From JAYUJH01 sp043765375 (GTDB lineage: Bacteria > Pseudomonadota > Alphaproteobacteria > Rickettsiales > UBA998), in contig JAYUJH010000029.1 in assembly GCA_043765375.1 (NCBI GenBank), positions 1-5,184 on the forward strand: 5,184 nt of DNA. Reading direction: 5' to 3'. The notes under the pieces were generated by a model that was not told the origin of the DNA, did no database searches, and worked only from the letters and a program-made list of their open reading frames with translations. Position 1 is the stretch's first letter; each line of letters starts with the position of its first letter. Position numbers and translations under genes: made by a program. Of this stretch, positions 1-5,184 are shown piece after piece.

Positions 1-111
1 GTTGCGCAAATCTCCCGGCAAGCCTTGGTATTTATCACTAAATAAATGAATAGCTGCTTGAATACTATCTTTTTGTGCGGTGACGGAGCGAAAATCCGCT
101 GCGAGCATCAT
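1..111 (-). CDS. Pilin/pseudopilin-like protein, N-terminal fragment (runs off left edge)
   Basis: An open frame of 37 codons runs from a double ATG (111-106) to the window edge without a stop. Its visible end, DKYQGLPGDLRN, carries the LPGD motif that in type IV pilins and type II secretion pseudopilins follows the long N-terminal helix, and ADFRSVTAQKDSIQAAIHLF resembles the amphipathic second half of that helix. What is missing is the prepilin leader and the hydrophobic FTLIE-type segment that should come first. An in-frame TAA at 120-118 lies only two codons upstream, and no upstream frame supplies the helix. Either the gene is 5'-truncated (pseudogene or misjoined sequence) or it is a soluble protein with a pilin-like segment. 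There is no Shine-Dalgarno sequence just before ATG 111; a run of 16 C and a short ORF lie upstream. The family call rests on motif recall only. Confidence 0.5.
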   Translation of the reverse strand, partial: MMLAADFRSVTAQKDSIQAAIHLFSDKYQGLPGDLRN

Positions 112-166
112 TACAACTTATAGTTGAATGATGGGGGGGGGGGGGGGGTGAATATTGAATGCACAT
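65..166 (-). other. Short upstream ORF (33 codons) spanning the poly-C tract
   Basis: An ATG at 166-164 has a good Shine-Dalgarno sequence (AAGGA, minus-strand 178-174) with a 7-base spacer, which is better than anything in front of the pilin-like start. The frame reads MCIQYS, then five prolines from the C tract, and ends at TAG 67-65. It passes through the pilin-like start out of frame. With one fewer or two more C it would end at TAA 120-118, six bases before ATG 111. With one more or two fewer C it would end at TAA 113-111, forming TAATG with that start. Tract length could therefore set whether translation of the downstream gene is coupled. The peptide has no recognisable domain, and it may be only a leader or non-functional. 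Confidence 0.3.
133..148. repeat. G16/C16 homopolymer tract
   Basis: Sixteen consecutive G on the plus strand (C on the minus strand), flanked by AT-rich sequence. It lies between the Shine-Dalgarno/ATG at 178-164 and the pilin-like start at 111. Homopolymers of this length slip during replication and are the hallmark of phase-variable contingency loci, which often control surface structures. Poly-G runs also arise as artefacts of two-colour sequencing chemistry or at assembly joins, so the length, and even the reality, of the tract needs raw-read support. Confidence 0.95.
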
Positions 167-194
167 TAATTTTTCCTTGATATTAAACTATATT

Positions 195-200
195 ATTATA
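195..200 (-). promoter_or_regulatory. Candidate -10 box for the pilin-like leader
   Basis: The minus strand reads a perfect TATAAT at 200-195, which would place the start of transcription near 188, about ten bases before the AAGGA Shine-Dalgarno sequence at 178-174 and the ATG at 166. No convincing -35 box lies 16-19 bases upstream. The box sits inside a 7-bp AT-only-rich dyad (187-193 with 198-204, loop of 4). TATAAT is common by chance in DNA this AT-rich, so the support comes mainly from its spacing to the ribosome binding site. Confidence 0.35.
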
Positions 201-259
201 TAGTAACTAAAAATAATTAAATATGAGTTAAATCATAACAAAATATCATCAAAAACTTA

Positions 260-365
260 GTCACTCCTGAGGCGCATACCAGCCTTTACATTTGCTACGA
301 CTCCCTATGGGTGGCTTCGTTGCTGGTATGACAATGGCTTGCAACTCGTCACTCTCCATGACAAA
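260..365. repeat. Palindromic intergenic element (putative dispersed repeat)
   Basis: A 9-bp perfect inverted repeat, CATACCAGC (275-283) and GCTGGTATG (322-330), encloses a 38-base loop with a smaller pairing inside (ACGA 297-300 with TCGT 317-320, around CCCTATGGG). GTCACTCC at 260-267 recurs as GTCACTCTCC at 348-357, and ATGACAA occurs at 328-334 and 358-364, so the right side looks like a partial second copy of the unit. The segment is clearly richer in G+C than the AT-rich leader beside it and has no ORF. It resembles the palindromic repeats scattered through Rickettsiales and related genomes, but copy number cannot be judged here. It lies just after the permease stop codon and may affect the 3' end of that mRNA; no U-tract follows directly, so it is not a classical terminator. 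Confidence 0.5.
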
Positions 366-368
366 TCC

Positions 369-1982
369 CTAACAACTCGGGCGAGAGGTTAATAATTGTC
401 TGTTCACATATATCACGGCAATGCTACTAATCAGCAACAACAACAACGCAAGCGGGGCGGCGATGCTAAGCATTTCGTCCTTTGCCAATTCATAAATACG
501 AATGGATAATGTAGTCACGTTAAACGGGCGCAACATTATCGTCGCGGGGAGTTCTTTTAATGTATCCACAAACACCAATAGCAACGCAACGATGATGCTA
601 CCTTTGAGCAATGGCAATTTCACTTTGAGCAAAGTCTGCCATTTATTGCACCCAAGCATAGTGCTAACATCGCTTAATTCATCAGAAATACGTTCCATAC
701 CTGAATGAATAGTTTGATGGGAAATGGTTAAAAACCTTAACGAACAACCCCAAATCACGCCAAACAGACTGGCAGTTAAGGCAATATTTGGCAATATATT
801 ATTTTGCAGCATAATGATAATTAACAACACGCTAATTGCAATAATATTACCCGAGAAACCATAAGCTCCCGTTGCAATAGTAACAATAAATCTAGTTGCA
901 ACAGCGACAATATTTTCACTTCCTTTATTGTTTTGATTACTCACAATAAAAGCCGTTAGCCCGCCTATCATCGCAGTGACAAACGCCACCATCAAAGCAA
1001 TTTGCACTGAATATTTTGCCGCAGCGAAATTATATTGGTTAAATGCTTGCATAAAATTGCCAACACTCCACACGCATAGCAACAAAACTGGTATGATAAA
1101 CCCAATCAACACAGGAATGGCGCAGCTAATGCAAAATATTAATTGCCAAATCCGCCGAGCATCAAAGCGTTTAATCGGGTGATATAGCGCATTATAATTA
1201 ATGAACAAAGCAAGCCCCCGTTGCCTTCGTTCCAACCATAATAATGCAATCGCAATTATCACCAGCATCAAAGCAAGGCGAGCAGCAGCAGTGCCGTCCA
1301 TCATGCTTTGCCATGCACGATATATCCCCGTATTAAGCGTGGTTACACCATAAAGCGAGCTAACTCCAAAATCAGCGAGTGATTCCATCATCACCAACGC
1401 CACCCCCGCAATGGCAGCAGGGCGAGCAAGTGGGAAGGCAATTCGCCAAAATAGCGCAAATCTGGTGCAGCCAAGCATAGTTGCACTCTCCAACACATGC
1501 ACTGATTGCATCAAAAAAGCGGTGCGCATCAACATATAAACATACGGATATAAGGTAAAAGTCAATATGAATATAACTCCACTTTCTGAGCGAATATTAG
1601 GGAAATAATACTGTCCATAATCAAGGTTAAAATATGTCCGTATAGCAGTTTGCACCACGCCCGCACTCTCCAGCAAATGCGCATAGAGCATCGCTGCGAT
1701 ATATGAAGGAGTTGCAAGCGGCATGATTAATAACCACTCAAACAAACGTCGCATCGGGAATTGCTGGAAACTCACCAACCACGCCATACCCACACCAATT
1801 ATTAGGCAAAACAAACTAGTGAAAAACCCAATCCTCAAACTGCCTAGCAAATATTCATCAAGCAAATGATTGTGAATTAGTGAATGAAAATATGGTGATT
1901 GCCCAGTCAATGCAACAATAACTAAATATATAATCGGCGAGGCGAATAATAATAGGCACAAATTGATTGTCACATTTTTCAT
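369..1982 (-). CDS. fbpB: Fe(III) ABC transporter permease, FbpB type
   Basis: Inner-membrane permease that would pass ferric iron, delivered by a periplasmic binding protein, into the cytoplasm using a partner ATPase. With the ATG at 1982 it has 537 residues, the usual size for the fused two-module form. Each half has about six hydrophobic segments and one cytoplasmic EAA loop that contacts the ATPase: ESATMLGC...FPLARP (about 165-188) and DVSTMLGC...LPLLKG (about 438-461). The stretches ESLADFG...GIYRAW (about 200-224) and DTLKELPATIMLRPF (about 473-487) are typical of FbpB/AfuB/SfuB. The open frame continues 20 residues upstream to a TTG (2042) overlapping the preceding gene; I prefer the ATG because MKNVTINLCLLLF gives a normal N-terminus before the first helix. 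Neither start has a clear Shine-Dalgarno sequence. No binding protein or ATPase gene is in view. It lies 49 bases after an unknown coiled-coil membrane protein, probably in one operon. Thiamine or phosphonate-type substrates are less likely. Confidence 0.9.
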   Translation of the reverse strand: MKNVTINLCLLLFASPIIYLVIVALTGQSPYFHSLIHNHLLDEYLLGSLRIGFFTSLFCLIIGVGMAWLVSFQQFPMRRLFEWLLIMPLATPSYIAAMLYAHLLESAGVVQTAIRTYFNLDYGQYYFPNIRSESGVIFILTFTLYPYVYMLMRTAFLMQSVHVLESATMLGCTRFALFWRIAFPLARPAAIAGVALVMMESLADFGVSSLYGVTTLNTGIYRAWQSMMDGTAAARLALMLVIIAIALLWLERRQRGLALFINYNALYHPIKRFDARRIWQLIFCISCAIPVLIGFIIPVLLLCVWSVGNFMQAFNQYNFAAAKYSVQIALMVAFVTAMIGGLTAFIVSNQNNKGSENIVAVATRFIVTIATGAYGFSGNIIAISVLLIIIMLQNNILPNIALTASLFGVIWGCSLRFLTISHQTIHSGMERISDELSDVSTMLGCNKWQTLLKVKLPLLKGSIIVALLLVFVDTLKELPATIMLRPFNVTTLSIRIYELAKDEMLSIAAPLALLLLLISSIAVIYVNRQLLTSRPSC

Positions 1983-2031
1983 ATTATTCGTTGTAAGCAA
2001 TTTGCGAATAATTATCAACAAACAAAAATAA

Positions 2032-2376
2032 TTATTGCGCAACTAAGGTTTTGCAGGCTGACGTGGTGAGTTTTACGCCCCCAAACTCATATGTTTGTCC
2101 GCAAGGTGCATATTTGCTTAAAAACACAAATGCTGATATTAATATGGTGGGAGATATTATGAAACCTAGAGTTTTTAACCAATTCAAATAAACATGTTTC
2201 TTCTGCGATAACAATTCGGATTCTAATGTTTTTAGTTTATTGGTTGCCACGTTAAGTTCTGATATAGCTTTATAAACTTTTTCATTATTAGTATCAAGTC
2301 TATCTAAATATTGTTGATTTATAGAATCTATTTTTTCAAAAATATCTATATTTAGTTGATTATCATTATTTACCAT
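2032..2376 (-). CDS. Hypothetical coiled-coil protein with one C-terminal membrane segment
   Basis: I do not recognise this 114-residue protein. Residues about 8-60 are polar and charged with leucine/isoleucine spacing suggestive of a coiled coil. KKHVYLNWLK forms a basic boundary, followed by one hydrophobic segment (about 66-87, LGFIISPTILISAFVFL). A short tail of about 25 residues follows, with two cysteines (C92 and C108) that could form a disulfide if it lies in the periplasm. The positive-inside rule puts the coiled coil in the cytoplasm. There is no signal peptide. The ATG at 2376 has a weak AGG about 11 bases upstream and lies 20 bases after the preceding gene; the fbpB-like gene follows after 49 bases. 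The gene is low in G+C (16 of 60 in 2221-2280). A membrane-tethered partner of the small proteins upstream is possible but unproven. Confidence 0.65.
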   Translation of the reverse strand: MVNNDNQLNIDIFEKIDSINQQYLDRLDTNNEKVYKAISELNVATNKLKTLESELLSQKKHVYLNWLKTLGFIISPTILISAFVFLSKYAPCGQTYEFGGVKLTTSACKTLVAQ

Positions 2377-2396
2377 TTTTTATTAAACCTAATCAA

Positions 2397-2603
2397 TTAT
2401 GCGAGATTTGGAAAATCTGTGTCTATCTTGGCAATAGCATTATCCATTATTTTTATTCTTTTATTCAAAAAATCAACCATTAACGATTCTAATGAAAAAG
2501 ACTTTTTGCCCGCAACATATTGATTAGCAACACAAAAATTGGATTGCGCATTATATTGCTCTATGATGAATGGTGGATTTAGTAACAAACGATTATTTTT
2601 CAT
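2397..2603 (-). CDS. Small hypothetical protein (68 aa)
   Basis: Unrecognised soluble protein. It has no hydrophobic helix and no known motif; the C-terminal half (about 36-63) looks helical and amphipathic (LESLMVDFLNKRIKIMDNAIAKI). Evidence that it is real comes from its start: ATG 2603 has a good Shine-Dalgarno sequence (AAAGGA, 8-base spacer) placed inside the end of the upstream gene. The two genes overlap by 11 bases (2593-2603), a normal arrangement for translational coupling. Its TAA lies 20 bases before the coiled-coil membrane protein. Base composition is as AT-rich as its two neighbours, which suggests that the three were acquired or evolve together. Confidence 0.6.
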   Translation of the reverse strand: MKNNRLLLNPPFIIEQYNAQSNFCVANQYVAGKKSFSLESLMVDFLNKRIKIMDNAIAKIDTDFPNLA

Positions 2604-2859
2604 TTTTTGCGTCCTTTATTATCTGCTCAAGAGTATCTTTCATTGAGATTATCAAATCAATATCAACTATAATCCTATCTATAAGAACATTATGACTATT
2701 AACACCATCATTTTCATTAAATATCATGGACATTACAACGTTTCGTCTATTATTAAGCAATCCCATATGAATATCTGTGCAGAACTTCGGCACAATAGTT
2801 TGTAACTTGGCGACTCCGTTCGCACCAACTGTTGGATTATCTAATTCGTTATCATTCAT
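2593..2859 (-). CDS. Small hypothetical protein, first gene of the minus-strand operon
   Basis: Unrecognised protein of 88 residues from ATG 2859. That start has TTGGA seven bases upstream; an ATG at 2865 and a TTG at 2871 are in frame but sit too close to, or before, that Shine-Dalgarno sequence. The centre (about 20-70: IVPKFCTDIHMGLL, NVVMSMIF, NVLIDRIIVDIDLIISM) alternates hydrophobic and polar residues as a small beta-rich domain would, followed by a helix DTLEQIIKDAKNEK. This pattern vaguely recalls small DUF3467-like proteins, a guess I would not annotate. It overlaps the next gene by 11 bases and is likely first in a unit of up to four genes. G+C is very low (14 of 60 in 2641-2700). 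Confidence 0.6.
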   Translation of the reverse strand: MNDNELDNPTVGANGVAKLQTIVPKFCTDIHMGLLNNRRNVVMSMIFNENDGVNSHNVLIDRIIVDIDLIISMKDTLEQIIKDAKNEK

Positions 2860-2912
2860 AATCATGTCCAATATTTCATAATATGATATTTGTCAAACTA
2901 CTTTGTGCAATT

Positions 2913-2921
2913 AATATATCA
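2913..2921 (-). promoter_or_regulatory. Candidate extended -10 promoter for the hypothetical-gene/permease operon
   Basis: The minus strand reads TGATATATT at 2921-2913: a TG extension, one base, then TATATT, which matches the consensus -10 at five of six positions. Transcription would begin near 2906, leaving a leader of about 46 bases to ATG 2859 that contains the TTGGA ribosome binding site. No -35 at proper spacing is evident, which is acceptable for an extended -10 promoter. A perfect TTGACA at 2896-2891 (minus) has no usable -10, because it would start transcription inside the gene. Confidence 0.35.
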
Positions 2922-2940
2922 CAACAATACTTGCGGAAGG

Positions 2941-2974
2941 GTTAAAGAAATATGAAGTTTTGATATTCCTTAAC
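2941..2974. promoter_or_regulatory. Imperfect inverted repeat overlapping the argD -35 box (operator candidate)
   Basis: The left arm GTTAAAGAAATAT (2941-2953) and right arm ATATTCCTTAAC (2963-2974) pair over 11 of 12 positions, with one bulged A and one mismatch, around a 9-base loop. The right arm covers most of the proposed argD -35 box (2970-2975), and the whole lies 20-60 bases upstream of the proposed minus-strand start. A protein bound here could block argD and possibly affect both directions. Dyads of this kind are not rare in AT-rich DNA, so the role is an inference. Confidence 0.35.
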
Positions 2975-2998
2975 AATATGATGTTTTCATTATAAAAT
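2970..2998 (+). promoter_or_regulatory. Sigma70-type promoter for argD-lepB
   Basis: TTAACA (2970-2975) and TAAAAT (2993-2998) each match the consensus at five of six positions and are separated by the ideal 17 bases. Transcription would start near 3005, giving a leader of about 76 bases before ATG 3081. A second, perfect TATAAT at 3062-3067 has only a poor -35 and would leave an almost leaderless mRNA, so I rank it lower. I see no riboswitch or leader-peptide attenuator between 3005 and 3080. Confidence 0.55.
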
Positions 2999-3080
2999 AC
3001 CAACATATAATTTCATTTTTCTAGTGACAAAATGCAAGTTCCATGTCAAATAAAATAATGTTATAATTGAGTGCATATTT

Positions 3081-4367
3081 ATGGAACAAAATAATTCACA
3101 TAACCCAACATATCCTTTGCACACGCCATCAGGGGCGAAGTCGGCTGAGTTAATCGCCACTGCACGCAAATATTGGAGTGAGAATTATAAACCGCGTGAT
3201 ATGATTTTAGACCATGGTAAAGGTTCAATCGTTTGGGATTTGGACGGCAATGATTATGTTGATTTAGGCGCAGGAATAGCCGTTTCAAGCCTAGGGCATC
3301 AAGACCCAGATTTGCTTGCAGCACTCCATGCACAAGCTAGCAAAATATGGCATACTAGCAATATATTTTATACCCAACCAGCAATTGAACTTGCTGAATT
3401 ATTGGTGGAAGCAACGCCATTCGCCAAACGTGCGTATTTTTGCAATTCAGGCGCAGAAGCGATTGAAGCCGCCATTAAAGTTGTGCGCAAATGGGGAGCA
3501 AATAACGGACGCCCACCCGAACATCGTGAAATTATCAGTTTTGCGGGATCATTTCACGGGCGCACCTTAGCAGCAGTCACCGCCACCGCACAACCGAAAT
3601 ATCATGAGGGGTTTGAGCCACTCCCCGCTGGATTTGTTTATTGCAATAAGTTCAATGATTTGGAGGCGTTACGCGCTTGCATCAGTGAGCGCAGCTTAGC
3701 GATTATCATAGAGCCAGTGCAAGGCGAAGGGGGTATCACCTCTGCCACCAGAGAGTTTATGCAAGGGGTGCGAAAATTATGTGACGAGCATAAAATGTTG
3801 CTAATCGCTGATGAAATACAATGTGGAATCGCCCGCACAGGCGTGTTGTTTGGGCATTTATATGGCGATGATATGCGCCCTGATATCATGACTCTTGCCA
3901 AAGCATTAGGTTGTGGCGTTCCAATTGGTGCAATGTTGCTTGGTGAGAAAGTGGAGCATGTGTTGCAAGTTGGTAGTCATGGCACAACTTATGGCGGTAA
4001 CCCCGTTATGTGCGCCGTGGCGTTGGCAGCATTCAAAAAATTGCAAAGTGCGAGCTTGCTTGCCAATGTGGTGGAGCGTTCCGAGCAAGCATTTATTGCC
4101 TTAAATCATATCAATGATGAACTTGATATATTCTCACAAGTGCGGGGGCGGGGGCTGATGATCGGCGCAGAATTGCAACCATATTTGCATGGAAAAGCCC
4201 CTGAAATATCCGAATATTTGCGTAAATATGGCGTTTTAGTTCTAGTTGCGGGCAATAATGTAATGCGGTTTTTACCACCGCTTAACATCACAAAAGCAGA
4301 AATGCAGCTTGGAATGGAGCGAATTATGTTTGGATTGCGAGCTTACATGAGTGCAAAAAATGAATGA
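3081..4367 (+). CDS. argD: Acetylornithine/succinyldiaminopimelate aminotransferase
   Basis: PLP-dependent class III aminotransferase that in arginine synthesis converts N-acetylglutamate semialdehyde and glutamate to N-acetylornithine and 2-oxoglutarate. The same enzyme often serves as DapC in the lysine/meso-diaminopimelate route. The 428 residues cover the complete fold: NSGAEA (122-127) for cofactor phosphate binding, FHGRT (158-162), EPVQGEGG (211-218), ADEIQCG with D244 toward the PLP ring nitrogen, TLAKALG with K274 as the Schiff-base lysine, GTTYGGNP (301-308), and RGRGLMIGAEL near the C-terminus. It is about 20 residues longer than E. coli ArgD, mostly at the N-terminus. The ATG at 3081 has only a weak GAG nine bases upstream. 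The end overlaps lepB by 8 bases. Ornithine or succinylornithine aminotransferase (AstC) is a less likely alternative. From memory the central region resembles Xanthomonadales-type ArgD, so transfer is possible but untested. Confidence 0.88.
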   Translation: MEQNNSHNPTYPLHTPSGAKSAELIATARKYWSENYKPRDMILDHGKGSIVWDLDGNDYVDLGAGIAVSSLGHQDPDLLAALHAQASKIWHTSNIFYTQPAIELAELLVEATPFAKRAYFCNSGAEAIEAAIKVVRKWGANNGRPPEHREIISFAGSFHGRTLAAVTATAQPKYHEGFEPLPAGFVYCNKFNDLEALRACISERSLAIIIEPVQGEGGITSATREFMQGVRKLCDEHKMLLIADEIQCGIARTGVLFGHLYGDDMRPDIMTLAKALGCGVPIGAMLLGEKVEHVLQVGSHGTTYGGNPVMCAVALAAFKKLQSASLLANVVERSEQAFIALNHINDELDIFSQVRGRGLMIGAELQPYLHGKAPEISEYLRKYGVLVLVAGNNVMRFLPPLNITKAEMQLGMERIMFGLRAYMSAKNE

Positions 4368-5184
4368 TTTACCTGAAGTAAAAAACTCTCCCGAAATAAA
4401 TAATGATAATGGTGACGATAAGAAATCTAATATTAAGATAAATAATATCACCAAGAAAACAAAGAAAAAAACCGCTTTAGATGATGCAATCATGACGGTG
4501 ATTTACGCCGTTTTGCTGGCGGTAATTTTTCGTAGCTTTGTGTTGCAACCATTTCATATTCCAAGCGGTTCAATGAAAGATACGCTTCTTGTTGGTGATT
4601 ATTTATTTGTTTCCAAGTTTTCTTATGGCTATAGCAAATATTCACTGCCATTTGGTATTCCATTTTTTGAAGGTAGAATTGGGGATTCTCGCCCTGAAAC
4701 TGGTGACGTGGTAGTGTTTCGTCCCGAAAAAACTCCCTACACAGATTTCATTAAACGGGTAGTTGGCTTGCCAAATGATACGGTGCAAATGATTGAAGGG
4801 CGATTATATATTAATAATTTACCCGTCAACCTAGAGCGTATTGATGATTTTGATGATACGGAAGCAGGTGAAACTCGCAGCGTAAAACGTTATGTTGAGA
4901 CATTGCCAAACGGCGTAAAACATCATGTGCTTGATGTGAATGCGATTGGACAATATGACAACACTTACCCCGTCACCATACCAGCAGGGCATTATTTTGT
5001 GATGGGTGATAATCGTGATGAATCCGCCGATAGCCGCACCGAAGTGGTGGAGCTTGTGCCAGAGGAAAACTTGATTGGGCGGGCTGAAATGGTAGTGTTC
5101 TCCATTGATGACCGCACTGATATATGGAAAATATGGAATTGGTGGTGGGCGTTGCGCTTGGATCGGTTATTTGTGAAGTTATGA
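4360..5184 (+). CDS. lepB: Signal peptidase I
   Basis: Membrane-bound Ser/Lys protease (family S26) that removes signal peptides from exported proteins on the periplasmic face. From ATG 4360 it has 274 residues and ends with TGA at the window edge. The charged, Lys/Asn-rich N-terminus (about 1-40) precedes one membrane helix (about 44-62). The conserved boxes follow in order: PSGSMKDTLLVGDYLFV (68-84, catalytic S71), PETGDVVVFRP (about 112-122), DFIKRVVGLPND (129-140, catalytic K132), and GDNRDESADSR (216-226). The length and the SYGYSKYSLPF segment after box B match, from memory, the alphaproteobacterial form with a single membrane anchor rather than the two-helix E. coli type. A GTG at 4351 is also in frame; I prefer the ATG because GAG lies 8 bases upstream. 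It overlaps the argD stop (ATGAATGA), so coupling is likely. In many alphaproteobacteria rnc follows lepB; that would lie beyond the window. Confidence 0.95.
   Translation: MNDLPEVKNSPEINNDNGDDKKSNIKINNITKKTKKKTALDDAIMTVIYAVLLAVIFRSFVLQPFHIPSGSMKDTLLVGDYLFVSKFSYGYSKYSLPFGIPFFEGRIGDSRPETGDVVVFRPEKTPYTDFIKRVVGLPNDTVQMIEGRLYINNLPVNLERIDDFDDTEAGETRSVKRYVETLPNGVKHHVLDVNAIGQYDNTYPVTIPAGHYFVMGDNRDESADSRTEVVELVPEENLIGRAEMVVFSIDDRTDIWKIWNWWWALRLDRLFVKL

Noticed and set aside
275..330. Intrinsic terminator for the permease transcript
   Set aside because: The stem is 9 bp but the loop is 38 bases, and the nearest T-run on the minus strand is about 20 bases beyond it; better described as a palindromic repeat.
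502..1182. Two 68-codon plus-strand frames inside the permease gene
   Set aside because: The opposite strand encodes a complete, motif-bearing permease across the whole stretch; these frames are its complement shadows.
2891..2896. Perfect TTGACA on the minus strand as a -35 box for the hypothetical operon
   Set aside because: At 16-18 base spacing the -10 position is poor, and the resulting start of transcription would fall at or inside the first gene.
3025..3048. TGACA...TGTCA dyad in the argD leader as a riboswitch or attenuator
   Set aside because: The stem is only 5 bp with a 14-base loop and no following U-tract or leader peptide; expected by chance.
3079..4291. Several open frames of 60-87 codons antisense to, or in another frame of, argD
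   Set aside because: They lie entirely or almost entirely within the strongly supported argD frame, have no domain or ribosome binding site of note, and are the expected by-product of its codon use.
4272..4493. 73-codon minus-strand frame across the argD-lepB junction
   Set aside because: It looks hydrophobic only because it is complementary to the Lys/Asn-rich start of lepB; both overlapping genes are well supported.

Overview
The window is a stretch of a moderately AT-rich bacterial chromosome, most likely from an alphaproteobacterium and possibly a host-associated one. The best indication is the signal peptidase: its SYGYSKYSLPF segment, the ETLPNGV insert and the box E sequence resemble, from memory, LepB of Rickettsiales and related alphaproteobacteria. 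A palindromic intergenic repeat fits that group too. The lineage is an inference that needs a database search.

Minus strand, right to left (2859 to 1). Three short genes of unknown function, visibly poorer in G+C than their surroundings, are packed with one overlap and one 20-base gap. They lead into a complete permease of the Fe(III) ABC transporter FbpB type. After a roughly 100-base palindromic element comes a leader holding a perfect -10 box, a good Shine-Dalgarno sequence, an ATG and a run of 16 C (G on the plus strand). The leader precedes the first 37 codons of a protein that looks like a type IV pilin or pseudopilin but lacks the hydrophobic N-terminal helix; it runs off the left edge.

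Plus strand (3081 to 5184). A complete acetylornithine/succinyldiaminopimelate aminotransferase (argD) overlaps a complete signal peptidase I (lepB) by 8 bases, so the two are very probably co-transcribed and translationally coupled. The divergent intergenic region 2860-3080 holds a good sigma70-type promoter for argD, a candidate extended -10 promoter for the minus-strand operon, and an imperfect inverted repeat whose right arm covers the argD -35 box.

The housekeeping content is ordinary: iron import, amino-acid or peptidoglycan-precursor synthesis, and protein export. The parts worth a second look are the 16-base homopolymer and its short upstream ORF, the truncated pilin-like gene, the palindromic element, and the three-gene ORFan cluster ending in a coiled-coil membrane protein. 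I found no CRISPR array, tRNA, rRNA, transposase or clear intrinsic terminator.
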